From positions 2,050,001 through 2,114,000 of the forward strand of contig NZ_ACQA01000001.1 of NCBI RefSeq assembly GCF_000182645.1: a DNA stretch of 64,000 bases, read 5' to 3'. The notes under the pieces are model-generated. The model searched no databases, was not told the DNA's origin, and saw nothing but the letters and a program-made list of their open reading frames with translations. The number at the start of each line of letters is the position of its first letter. The stretch's first letter is position 1. This stretch comes from Brucella intermedia LMG 3301. Its GTDB lineage: Bacteria; Pseudomonadota; Alphaproteobacteria; Rhizobiales; Rhizobiaceae. Of the stretch, positions 9,670 through 17,898 are shown piece by piece. Position numbers and translations under genes: made by a program.

Positions 9670-11022
9670 TCAGTTCGGCTGTGGAACGGCAGTCCCGGTC
9701 GAAAGCTCCGTCAGACCGATCTCGCCTTCGACCTGATCGCTGCGGGCCATCAGGTAGAGGCCAAGCCCGCAGGTCAGAACGGCGATGAACACCAGATACC
9801 AGGCGTGGGCCATTGGGTTGACCGCCAGAAGCGAGGTCACGATCACCGGCGTCAGACCGCCAAAGACCGCATAGGAAACATTGTAGGAAAACGACAGGCC
9901 CGAGAAGCGCACCGGCGCCGGGAACGCGCGTACCATCACATAGGGAACCGCGCCGACCATGCCGACCGAAAGCCCCATTACCGCATAAAGCGCGAAGAGG
10001 ACGGGCAGGGAAACCCCCGCATAGGTGTAGAAGACGAAGGTCGCGACACCGAAGAAAATGCCTGCAACGGCGAAGAAGCGCCCGCTGCCGATCCGGTCCA
10101 CGATAGCGCCTGCGGCAACCGTGCCGAACATCAGGAAAAGCGTGCCGAAGCTTGTGGCGGCGAGCGATTGCAGCGGCGTGTAACCGTAGAGCTTCTGCAG
10201 GAAGGTCGCGGTCATCAGCGTGGTGACGACGATGCCGGCCGACAATATCCATGTCAGCAGCACGGAAATGACGACACCATGCATATGGTTGCGCAGCACC
10301 GTGCCGAGCGGCAGCTTGTCCTTGAGCAGATGGCTGTTCTTCATTTCGGTGAAGATCGGCGTTTCCGCCAGCCAGCGGCGCAGGTAAACGGCAAACAGCC
10401 CGAAAATACCACCGATGAAGAACGGAATGCGCCACGCAAAGGCGGACAGTTCTTCCGGCGTGAAAATCCAGTTGATGGCAGTCGCGATCAGCGAGCCGAT
10501 CATGATGCCGAGCGTCAGGCCCGAGCAGAGGAACCCGCAGGCCATGCCGACGCGATTGGCCGGAACGTGTTCGGCCACGAAGGTCCACGCACCCGGCACT
10601 TCGCCGCCAATGGCAGCGCCCTGCAACATGCGGAAGACGATCAGCAGGATCGGCGCACCGACGCCTAGCGTCGCATAGGTCGGCAGGCAGGCCATGGCCA
10701 GCGTCGAGATGGACATGAGAAAGACAGAGAAGGCGAAGACGCGCTTGCGGCCGAACTTGTCGCCGAAATGTGCCAACACGATGCCGCCCACGGGGCGCAC
10801 CAGATAGCCGGCTGCGAAAATGCCGAAGGTCTGGATCAGCACCAGCCAGTCCGGCATGTCGGGCGGAAAGAACAGATGGCCGATGACGCTGGCAAAGAAC
10901 ACGAAGATGATGAAATCATAAAACTCCAGCGCGCCGCCAAGGGCCGAGAGGCCGAGCGTGCGGAAATCCTGCCGGTCAAGCGGACGCGGACTATTGCTTG
11001 TGTGGAGATTCGTCGATGCCAT
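9670..11022 (-). CDS. MFS transporter, metabolite:H+ symporter (MHS) type
   Basis: A 450-residue 12-helix major facilitator. The MHS hallmarks are clear: GALEFYDFIIFVFFASVIG in helix 1, FGDKFGRKRVFAFSV between helices 2 and 3, and FRMLQGAAIGGEVPGAWTFV around helix 4-5. The family imports organic acids, betaines or aromatic acids with protons. ATG 11022 is chosen because homology begins at RTLGLSALGG; the longer frame adds 38 poorly conserved residues. No catabolic neighbour hints at the substrate. Confidence 0.88.
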   Translation of the reverse strand: MASTNLHTSNSPRPLDRQDFRTLGLSALGGALEFYDFIIFVFFASVIGHLFFPPDMPDWLVLIQTFGIFAAGYLVRPVGGIVLAHFGDKFGRKRVFAFSVFLMSISTLAMACLPTYATLGVGAPILLIVFRMLQGAAIGGEVPGAWTFVAEHVPANRVGMACGFLCSGLTLGIMIGSLIATAINWIFTPEELSAFAWRIPFFIGGIFGLFAVYLRRWLAETPIFTEMKNSHLLKDKLPLGTVLRNHMHGVVISVLLTWILSAGIVVTTLMTATFLQKLYGYTPLQSLAATSFGTLFLMFGTVAAGAIVDRIGSGRFFAVAGIFFGVATFVFYTYAGVSLPVLFALYAVMGLSVGMVGAVPYVMVRAFPAPVRFSGLSFSYNVSYAVFGGLTPVIVTSLLAVNPMAHAWYLVFIAVLTCGLGLYLMARSDQVEGEIGLTELSTGTAVPQPN

Positions 11023-11138
11023 CGATTCGCTCTCTTCTGATCGGGTCGCTGATATGATGCCCCTCATTTCCGGGCCGGGTTTTAATGCGCCAATTGTGTC
11101 CGCACTGCAAGACTTGACTTCCGGATGCCGAGGCATAT

Positions 11139-11155
11139 TTTAGAATCATTCTAAA
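11139..11155. promoter_or_regulatory. Irr operator (ICE box) upstream of mbfA
   Basis: The 17-nt perfect palindrome TTTAGAA-TCA-TTCTAAA lies 15 nt before the mbfA ATG. It matches the iron control element bound by the haem-sensing repressor Irr in Rhizobiales, which represses mbfA under iron limitation in relatives. Its position overlapping the promoter/leader fits repression. Confidence 0.85.
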
Positions 11156-11170
11156 CTTTGGATTCCCAGG

Positions 11171-12154
11171 ATGCTCAGCCGATTCTTCCGCAATGACCGC
11201 CGTCCCTTCGATTCGCTTTCCGAACAGGAAATTCTGGCGCTCGCCATATCCTCCGAGGAGGACGATGCGCGCATCTATCTCGCTTATGCCGACGGCCTGC
11301 GCGACGAGTTTCCGCAATCGGCCAAAATCTTCGAGCAGATGGCAGCGGAGGAACATGGCCACCGCGATGCGCTGATCGAACGTCACAAGGCCCGCTTCGG
11401 CGATCGAATTCCGCTGATCCGCCGCGAGCATGTCAGCGGCTATTATGATCGCAAGCCCGACTGGCTGGTGCGTCCGCTTGGCATCGACAAGGTGCGCGAA
11501 GCCGCATCGGAAATGGAAGAACAGGCCTATCGCTTCTATGTCGAGGCGGCCAGGCGCGTCAGCGACGCGGACACACGCAAGCTGCTGGGCGACCTCGCCC
11601 AACAGGAAAAGCAGCACGAAGCCAAGGCTGAATCGCTGGAAAGCACGCTGACGCCGGATGACGTGCAGGACGAGGAGCGCGCTGCCGAACGCAAGCAGTT
11701 CATCCTCACTTATGTCCAGCCGGGCCTCGCGGGCCTGATGGACGGCTCCGTATCGACGCTCGCCCCGATCTTCGCCGCCGCCTTTGCAACGCAGGACACG
11801 TGGCAGACCTTTCTGGTCGGCCTGTCGGCCTCGGTCGGCGCCGGTATTTCGATGGGTTTTACCGAAGCGATCCACGACGACGGCAAGCTGTCGGGTCGCG
11901 GCTCACCGGTCAAGCGCGGCCTGTCCTGCGGCATCATGACGACGCTGGGCGGCCTCGGCCATACCCTGCCCTACCTGATCCAGGATTTCTGGACCGCCAC
12001 AAGCATTGCCGCGATTCTGGTCTTCTTCGAGCTCTGGGCCATCGCCTTCATCCAGAACCGCTATATGGAAACACCATTCTTCCGCTCGGTGCTTCAGGTG
12101 GTTCTCGGCGGCGCGCTGGTGCTGGCGGCGGGCATATTGATCGGCAGCGCCTAG
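11171..12154 (+). CDS. mbfA: Membrane-bound ferritin / iron exporter MbfA
   Basis: A 327-residue fusion of an N-terminal rubrerythrin/ferritin-like four-helix domain and a C-terminal VIT1/CCC1 membrane domain. Iron ligands are visible in SSEEDDARIYLAY, MAAEEHGHRDAL, MEEQAYRFY and QQEKQHEAKAE; the membrane part starts near residue 180 (YVQPGLAGLMDGSVSTLAPIF). In Bradyrhizobium and Agrobacterium, MbfA exports Fe2+ and protects against iron plus peroxide stress under Irr control, matching the operator just upstream. It ends close to the convergent amidotransferase gene. Confidence 0.95.
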   Translation: MLSRFFRNDRRPFDSLSEQEILALAISSEEDDARIYLAYADGLRDEFPQSAKIFEQMAAEEHGHRDALIERHKARFGDRIPLIRREHVSGYYDRKPDWLVRPLGIDKVREAASEMEEQAYRFYVEAARRVSDADTRKLLGDLAQQEKQHEAKAESLESTLTPDDVQDEERAAERKQFILTYVQPGLAGLMDGSVSTLAPIFAAAFATQDTWQTFLVGLSASVGAGISMGFTEAIHDDGKLSGRGSPVKRGLSCGIMTTLGGLGHTLPYLIQDFWTATSIAAILVFFELWAIAFIQNRYMETPFFRSVLQVVLGGALVLAAGILIGSA

Positions 12155-12168
12155 GCTTCGAAGCCGCT

Positions 12169-12978
12169 CTAAACTGTCACGGCATCCTGCGGTCGGGAAA
12201 TCGGTTCCTCGAAAGCCTCGATCGCAATGCGCCCCTGCCGGGAAACAGTGACGAAACTGTTTGCCGGCACCGCCATCCAGTTGGCAGCTTCGCCATCGAG
12301 CGGCTCCGACACCACGCAAATGCCCGACGACCCGCCCAGCGTCGCCGTATAGAGCGTCGGCGCAAAGGCATCGGTCGCATAGCGGATGGCATAAAGCTGG
12401 CTTCCGTCGGAGAAGGCGGCGGTCAGCCGCAGAAATGGCGGCACGCCGCCGCGGACCGCTTCCTCGACAACCGTTGCCACCATGCGCTTCATCGCCAGAA
12501 CGGGGTCATTGTCGAGGCCGAATTCCAGCATCAGCAGGAAGATCAGCTCCGAATCGGTGGCGCCGTGCTTCTGGCCGTAGATCGCATCGCTCAAATGGCT
12601 TTCCAGCCTGCGGCGCAACCGGTCGAAATGCCCGATCTGGCCGTTATGCATGAAGCTCCAGCGGCCGGAAACGAAGGGATGGCAGTTGGAACGGCTGGTA
12701 AGCCCCCCGGTCGAAGCCCGCACATGCGCAAGAAAAAGGCGCGACCGTATCTGTCGCGCCAGGCTGCGGAGATTCTGGTCGGACCATGCGGGCAGAATAT
12801 CCCGGTAAAGGCCCGGCTCGTCGCGATGGCCGTACCAGGCAACGCCGAAGCCGTCGCCATTGGTCCGTGTTTTGGCTTCATGCGCATCGTGGCTTTGCGC
12901 CACGAGCGAATGGCAGGGAGACGAAATGATGTCTTCCAGATAGGTTTCAGGTCCGAGATAGGCGGCCCAACGACACAT
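12169..12978 (-). CDS. Class II glutamine amidotransferase (YafJ/EgtC-like)
   Basis: A 269-residue Ntn-type amidotransferase domain protein. Cys2 after the initiator Met (MCRWAAYLG) is the nucleophile; other family marks are TNGDGFGVAWYG, FLAHVRASTGG and SNCHPFVSGRWSFMHNGQIG. It is a stand-alone glutaminase domain like YafJ; the acceptor reaction is unknown. EgtC is an alternative, but no ergothioneine genes are adjacent. Confidence 0.88.
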   Translation of the reverse strand: MCRWAAYLGPETYLEDIISSPCHSLVAQSHDAHEAKTRTNGDGFGVAWYGHRDEPGLYRDILPAWSDQNLRSLARQIRSRLFLAHVRASTGGLTSRSNCHPFVSGRWSFMHNGQIGHFDRLRRRLESHLSDAIYGQKHGATDSELIFLLMLEFGLDNDPVLAMKRMVATVVEEAVRGGVPPFLRLTAAFSDGSQLYAIRYATDAFAPTLYTATLGGSSGICVVSEPLDGEAANWMAVPANSFVTVSRQGRIAIEAFEEPISRPQDAVTV

Positions 12979-12992
12979 TTTTGCTCCGGCGA

Positions 12993-13208
12993 TTACCGGC
13001 CCCGGTTATGCGTCCGCTCATAAAGCTGGCGAACGATCGTGCTCGCCGTCTTCTCGAACAAAAATGGCAAAATTGCATGAATGAGTGCTGCAAAGGCTGC
13101 ACAAAAAAGCTTGAACGAAAAACGACCGGCAAAGGCCATATGTTCGAAATAGGTTTCGTCAACCGACTGTGGATGTTCGGTGAAGAGGCGTGTGATGCGA
13201 GTGGTCAT
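12993..13208 (-). CDS. Small DUF6356-like protein
   Basis: A 71-residue protein beginning MTTRITRLFTEHPQSVDETY, with a conserved His-Pro-x-Ser-Val-x-E-x-Y-x-x-His block and one hydrophobic stretch (FSFKLFCAAFAALIHAILPFLF) that probably enters the membrane. I match it by memory to DUF6356, of unknown function. The ATG at 13208 is favoured over the upstream frame. It lies 14 nt downstream of the amidotransferase start on the same strand and is transcribed before it, so the two may form an operon. Confidence 0.72.
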   Translation of the reverse strand: MTTRITRLFTEHPQSVDETYFEHMAFAGRFSFKLFCAAFAALIHAILPFLFEKTASTIVRQLYERTHNRGR

Positions 13209-13354
13209 TGGAAATACTCCCGTCAATGAGCAATTCGTTCCCTTTTGTCCGGCGCGGCAAGCACCTTTCTGAAAAATCATTCTAGCAAATGCATTCGAGA
13301 TGAAATCTCAAAATATCCTTGCCAAAGTGGATTTATTGGGACAATCATCCCACG

Positions 13355-13822
13355 ATGAAGCCATTTCTTGACGAGATTGACCGTAAAATCCTGGGGGAAC
13401 TGCAAATCGACGGAACCTTGTCCGTTGATTCTCTCTCGGAGCGCGTGCACCTCTCCCGCAATGCCTGCTGGCGGCGGGTAAAGCGCATGGAGGATGAAGG
13501 GATCATCAAGGCGCGTGTCGCCTTGGTCGATGCCGAAACGGTGGGCTGCGGCCTGTCGGTCTTCATTCTGGTGCGCACATCGAGCCATGATCCTGACTGG
13601 CTGACGAAATTTCGCGCCGCCATGGGCCGCTTTCCGGAAATTGTCGGCGTTTATCGCATGACAGGTGATCTGGATTATGTGCTCAAGGCCCGCGTTTCAG
13701 ACGTCAAGGCCTATGACCGTCTTTACCAGCGACTGATTGCGAGCGTGCCGCTCTCGGACGTTTCGGCCTCTTTCGTGATGGAGGAGATCAAGGAAACCAC
13801 CGCCGTGCCGTTGAAGGAATAG
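13355..13822 (+). CDS. Lrp/AsnC family transcriptional regulator
   Basis: A 155-residue feast/famine regulator: N-terminal winged HTH (LDEIDRKILGELQIDGTLSV, SERVHLSRNACWRRVKRME) and C-terminal RAM ligand-binding domain (VGVYRMTGDLDYVLKARVSD). Such proteins usually sense amino acids and control a divergent gene. The divergent neighbour is the DUF6356-like gene with the amidotransferase behind it. The 146-nt spacer holds an inverted repeat, gagat-gaa-atctc, at 13297-13309, a possible operator. Confidence 0.9.
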   Translation: MKPFLDEIDRKILGELQIDGTLSVDSLSERVHLSRNACWRRVKRMEDEGIIKARVALVDAETVGCGLSVFILVRTSSHDPDWLTKFRAAMGRFPEIVGVYRMTGDLDYVLKARVSDVKAYDRLYQRLIASVPLSDVSASFVMEEIKETTAVPLKE

Positions 13823-13977
13823 CGGATTGTGCGGGACCGCTTGATCGGCCCCCCGTTCTTCGCGTCTGTCCCGGCACCTCGAGCATGATCCGTCCGGAGT
13901 GAACGAGGACGATCAGGATATGCTTCGAATGGAAGAGATGGGGTGCCGAATCTGATTCAATCGGATCGAAACACGCT

Positions 13978-14307
13978 CTAATGGCCAGCCATTTCGCGGC
14001 AGATGGCCGCGCACTGCTCGCACGCTTCGACGCATTTTTCCATGCCGCCGACCTCGCGGCAGGATTGGGCACAGGCTTCGCAAATCTTCGCGCAGGCTCC
14101 GCAGGTTTCACGATGAAGGGGCGTGTCGAGCAACATTATGTGCGCTGCCGCGCGGCAGCTTTCCACGCAGGCCAGCATGATGCGGTAATGTTTCGGCTCG
14201 ACATGCGCCCCGCCTTCTTCAAGGCAGTGGCTGGAGGCCGTGTCGAGGCAAACGCGATAGCAATCAAGGCAGGCATCGATACATCTGGTCATTTCGGGGC
14301 TCGGCAT
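13978..14307 (-). CDS. Four-helix bundle copper-binding protein (Csp/DUF326-like)
   Basis: A 109-residue Cys-rich protein with about 13 Cys spaced as CxxxC or CxxC along helices: CIDACLDCYRVC, MLACVESCRAAA, TCGACAKICEACAQSC, KCVEACEQCAAIC. This is the pattern of Csp copper storage proteins, which bind many Cu(I) ions inside a four-helix bundle. No Tat or Sec signal is visible, so it is the cytosolic Csp3 type. ATG 14307 is chosen by homology. No copper exporter is adjacent. Confidence 0.88.
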   Translation of the reverse strand: MPSPEMTRCIDACLDCYRVCLDTASSHCLEEGGAHVEPKHYRIMLACVESCRAAAHIMLLDTPLHRETCGACAKICEACAQSCREVGGMEKCVEACEQCAAICREMAGH

Positions 14308-14619
14308 TTTCAAATCCTCTTTCCTTCGACACGAAGTCCAACAGGCCAAGGATGGATTTGTTCCATGGGCGCGATCGGGCGTTTTTCATTCCCGGCGGAC
14401 ATTCCCGGTGCAAATTGCATGACCCTGTGCCGTACTATCATTGCAAAACGCCAAATAGGCGGTACACCTTTCATTGGTTTTCACGTATGAGCGTCGCCAG
14501 TTTGAGCGCATCGGGAAAAGTGTGAACGTTTTCCAGACAGATGCGCCATGAAACAATGTCTCTCGCAGGCTAATTGAACTCTCGCAGGCCAACTGAACTC
14601 TTGCAGGAAAGGCTCCCTC
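14308..14619. other. Spacer between csp-like gene and dut
   Basis: The 312 nt between the divergent genes contain promoters for both, presumably, and a 19-bp tandem repeat next to dut. I see no gene or conserved RNA in the rest. Confidence 0.5.
14561..14607 (+). repeat. 19-bp tandem repeat in the dut leader
   Basis: Two units at 14561-14579 and 14580-14598 read tctcgcaggcTAATtgaac and tctcgcaggcCAACtgaac, followed by a 9-nt partial third unit (tcttgcagg). The last partial unit supplies the GCAGGAAAGG ribosome-binding region of dut. Confidence 0.85.
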
Positions 14620-15093
14620 ATGACCGCAGCATCCTCTTCCGCGCCAACGCTCGGCATCATCCGGCTCGAACATGCGAAGGACCTTGAACTCCCGGCCTAT
14701 GAGACGTCTGGCTCGGCGGGCATGGACCTGCGGGCAGCCGTTGCCGAAGATCGCCAGATCGTTCTCCTGCCGGGACGTCGCACGCTGGTGCCGACCGGCC
14801 TGATCTTCGAGATTCCGGAAGGCTTCGAGGTGCAGATTCGCCCGCGTTCCGGCCTAGCCTTCAAAAACGGCATCACCTGCCTCAACACGCCCGGCACCAT
14901 CGATTCCGACTATCGTGGTGAAGTGAAGGTTCTCCTGATCAATCTGGGCGATGACGATTTCCGCATCGAACGAGGCATGCGCATCGCGCAGGCTGTTTTC
15001 GCGCCGGTCGTCCAGCCGAAGATCGAAGAGCGCACCGAAGTGACCGACACGGCACGCGGTGCAGGCGGTTTCGGTTCCACCGGCACGGCATAA
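14620..15093 (+). CDS. dut: dUTP diphosphatase
   Basis: A 157-residue trimeric dUTPase hydrolysing dUTP to dUMP and PPi. All five motifs are visible: [10 protein letters not shown] (I), RPRSGLAF (II), [13 protein letters not shown] (III), [10 protein letters not shown] (IV) and the C-terminal [10 protein letters not shown] (V). Motif I begins at about residue 30. It ends at a strong terminator shared with the convergent tadG-like gene. Confidence 0.95.
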   Translation: MTAASSSAPTLGIIRLEHAKDLELPAYETSGSAGMDLRAAVAEDRQIVLLPGRRTLVPTGLIFEIPEGFEVQIRPRSGLAFKNGITCLNTPGTIDSDYRGEVKVLLINLGDDDFRIERGMRIAQAVFAPVVQPKIEERTEVTDTARGAGGFGSTGTA

Positions 15094-15110
15094 GCGCACC
15101 AATCGCAGAC

Positions 15111-15138
15111 AAAAGCCCGGCTGAGCCGGGCTTTTTAT
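15111..15138. terminator. Terminator between dut and the tadG-like gene
   Basis: The hairpin aaaagcccggc-tga-gccgggctttt is flanked by A and T runs, 18 nt after the dut stop codon, and could work on both strands. Confidence 0.88.
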
Positions 15139-15148
15139 TGCCGTTTTC

Positions 15149-16888
15149 TCACTGTGTAAGAACGGCGCGTTGACAGAGAACCCCGGTCACCTGAACGTCA
15201 GCCTCGCCCAGTTTGACACCGAGCAAGTCGAGAATTCCGAAGAGCAGGTTGTCAATTACCGGGGCAACAGGCGTCAGCAAAACTCCCAACAGCCCCACCA
15301 CATCTCCTAGCGGCAGTTTTATTATTTTTAGCAGTGTCAAATCGATATCAATGTTCTTGAGAAGCGAGCTTGAAAGCGAAGACACCAAATCGTCCGAATA
15401 AGCAGTCTTGATCTTTTTATTCTGAATATCATTGTAGTTGAATGTCAGCGACGTTGTCTTTTCTCCCAGTTTCACTTCAGCTTTTGCGTCAAGGTCGACC
15501 AGTCCGATTGGAAGCCCCAAAAGGTATAACTGCACCTTAGCTATACTCGTTTTGCTTACAGAGGGTTTCCGATTCAAATCACTGAAGGAACTGACCTCAC
15601 CAAGGTAAATGCCGACGATCCCGGGCTTTGCCGCAATCGTGACATTGGCGCCCGTGGGGCCCGATGCACAACTTATATTTCTGAGTTCTCCTTCACCCGA
15701 GGCAATATCGATCGCTATCGGCAAATTGACATTAAGGAGTTCCACACCGAGCAAAGGATTGCCTGATTGCCCTCCGACGCGGATACCGAGTTGCAAACGG
15801 ATCTGCGCTGTGCGTACGAAAGTCCCGGCTGCACCAATTCTGAAAAATGGAGTGCCCACCGGTGCTTCTCCCACCAATACTTTTAGAGTAACGCCAAGCA
15901 GTCCTGGAACGTTCAAGCCCGACGCAATATCCACTTGGTGCTTGCCTCCAATCATGACCGCAGCTGAAACCAGCTGTAGAACATTGGCGGTTATGTTGTA
16001 TCCGGCTCCGGAGCCTAAGGAAGCGTTAGCCAACGATCCGAGCCCCAGCAGCTTTCCGACCGGCAGTTTCGTAGCCAATGCAACAGCATCCTTGCCCAAA
16101 ATGCCGAGTGCTGCTTTGGCCGTCGGATTGTTCGTCACCACCTCGGCCAGCACGGTCGCCAGCACGCCGACCGAAACATCCGTATTCAACAACTGGTCGT
16201 AGGTTCCAGCCGTCAACCCAACTTTGGGAGCAAGCTTGTCCAGAAAGCCGAGGAGATTGATATCGGTCGCAGCCAAGGCATTGTAATCAATAAGCTTCAG
16301 ATTAAGGGAGGTTCCCAGAAGCCCGCCCAGAAGACCATTCAGCACGCTTTGATCGGTATTCAGGCTCAACAATCGCGAACCGACCGAAAATGCCGCTTCC
16401 GCCTTCGTTGCCGCCGTTCCGGTCGCTCCAAGCGCTGGTCGGCTGATGAACGACTGGCCGAAATAGAGATTGCCCGGACGCGCCAGCCGGACGCGAACCG
16501 CATCCGGGTTTGCACCGCCCGCCACGAAACGGTCTTCGACCGCACGACCCTTGTCGGGGAAATAGTTGCCCTTCTCCACCCAGACCCGCGTTTTATTGTC
16601 GGCTTTCCCGTTGACGATGGACGGGTCGTAGCCGTCTGTCATCAGCACCGGATCGACGCCGTTCGCCTGCAATTGCCGCAGCACCGCTTCATTGGCCTGC
16701 GAAAGCGAAGCCGCTCCCGCGACGGCTGCAAGGTCGGCCATGTTCTGCAACTGCCGCCGTTCCAGAAACAGCGAACTCGTGTCCACGCAGAAGGCCGCCA
16801 CCGCCAGGAACAGCGGCGAGACCAGCGCGGCCATCGTCGCCAGATTGCCGCCCCGCGCACCCAGGAAACGCGATACAAAACCCCGCAT
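15149..16888 (-). CDS. TadG-like pilus assembly / surface protein
   Basis: A 579-residue protein with the TadG N-terminus: a short basic stretch and one membrane helix (GGNLATMAALVSPLFLAVAAFCVDTSSLFLERR) followed by QNMADLAAVAGAASL. The rest is a long extracytoplasmic region rich in Leu, Gly and Val with many short beta-like repeats such as LLGVTLKVLVGE and LLGVLLTPVAPV. TadG proteins take part in Flp/Tad pilus assembly. The upstream tadE-like gene ends 22 nt away and shares the strand, so they are probably one operon. No other tad gene is in the window. Confidence 0.82.
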   Translation of the reverse strand: MRGFVSRFLGARGGNLATMAALVSPLFLAVAAFCVDTSSLFLERRQLQNMADLAAVAGAASLSQANEAVLRQLQANGVDPVLMTDGYDPSIVNGKADNKTRVWVEKGNYFPDKGRAVEDRFVAGGANPDAVRVRLARPGNLYFGQSFISRPALGATGTAATKAEAAFSVGSRLLSLNTDQSVLNGLLGGLLGTSLNLKLIDYNALAATDINLLGFLDKLAPKVGLTAGTYDQLLNTDVSVGVLATVLAEVVTNNPTAKAALGILGKDAVALATKLPVGKLLGLGSLANASLGSGAGYNITANVLQLVSAAVMIGGKHQVDIASGLNVPGLLGVTLKVLVGEAPVGTPFFRIGAAGTFVRTAQIRLQLGIRVGGQSGNPLLGVELLNVNLPIAIDIASGEGELRNISCASGPTGANVTIAAKPGIVGIYLGEVSSFSDLNRKPSVSKTSIAKVQLYLLGLPIGLVDLDAKAEVKLGEKTTSLTFNYNDIQNKKIKTAYSDDLVSSLSSSLLKNIDIDLTLLKIIKLPLGDVVGLLGVLLTPVAPVIDNLLFGILDLLGVKLGEADVQVTGVLCQRAVLTQ

Positions 16889-16910
16889 GACTTATGCCCC
16901 CCAGCCCGTT

Positions 16911-17396
16911 TCAGATTCCGCCGAGCCTTATTGTCGATGCCCTCGTGATGATCGTGTCCGGAAGCGGCAGGCCCGTCATCAGGTTCCAGATCGGCAGGTT
17001 TTCCGCATCATATTGGATCGTCACGGTGAACTGGTTCGGGTCGGACTGAGCATTGTCCACGTTCACCTGCATCTTTTCAGGATCGATCAGCGAATATTTC
17101 GCCGCGTTCTTCCGGATATAGCTGGTCGCCAGCGCGAGCCGCTCCGGCGGATCGATGCCCGCCAATGCGGTCCGCGTCGCATCAGCCGCAAGCTGCTGCA
17201 CGGCGTTCGCCACGCCTAGATAGAGGCCGAACGCAATCATGCCCATCAATATCAGAAGAAAAACCGGCGCCAATATTGCGAACTCGACCGCCGCCGTGCC
17301 GCTTTTATTACGATTGAAAAACAATAGTAATGGTATTCTTCGAAACCTGTCCGTTACGAATGAAAACCTTTTCCGCCCCATAATAAGGTAAGCCAT
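16911..17396 (-). CDS. TadE-like pilus assembly protein
   Basis: A 161-residue protein with the TadE signature: NKSGTAAVEFAILAPVFLLILMGMIAFGLYLG, a prepilin-like segment with the conserved Glu after the AAVEF start of the helix. I use ATG 17396, preceded by GGGAGGGC; ATG 17381 is a possible alternative. It lies just upstream of tadG on the same strand. The long basic N-terminal extension before the helix is unusual for the family. Confidence 0.82.
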   Translation of the reverse strand: MAYLIMGRKRFSFVTDRFRRIPLLLFFNRNKSGTAAVEFAILAPVFLLILMGMIAFGLYLGVANAVQQLAADATRTALAGIDPPERLALATSYIRKNAAKYSLIDPEKMQVNVDNAQSDPNQFTVTIQYDAENLPIWNLMTGLPLPDTIITRASTIRLGGI

Positions 17397-17898
17397 TTGC
17401 CCTCCCGTCCAAGAGCATCGAAACCTTATTCTCATGCCATTTCCAAGCAACATGCATCATGCATGCGCCGACCATCCGCCTTCGCGGACAGGTCACATTC
17501 TGAATTATTCTTTCTACTTTCATATTTTTCTTTCCCGGCGTTATTTAACCGTGAGATAATTTAAGAACACTTAATCTGACTAATAATTTGGCTTAAACCA
17601 TTCTTTTTGAAAAGAATAACCGGAAGTTGTATATTGACGCCAACTTTTCAGCATTTCACCGCTTGCTGTGGAGACAATTGACAAGGCACGGACAAGCCTC
17701 CGGCCATTGTGCCAAAGGCAATTATTGCATGACAAATAATTAAGATGAAATCCTGAGCCGGGAAGCATAGATATCCGGGAGGCAATGTGCCATCGAAGCG
17801 CGCCCTGTCCCGCTTTGGTTGCATGGTGCAAAAAATTATGCGGGACATGGTGATGAATCTCCGATGAGCGGCGGTTCAGAAAGTTTGAGGGTTTGACG
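17397..17898. other. 500-nt divergent spacer, AT-rich
   Basis: This spacer separates tadE from the efflux operon. It is clearly more AT-rich than its neighbours and must hold both promoters; a TTGACG at 17633-17638 and a ttgaca-like hexamer near 17676 are candidate -35 elements for the plus strand. A 129-codon minus-strand frame inside it has no recognisable features and I do not call it a gene. Confidence 0.4.
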
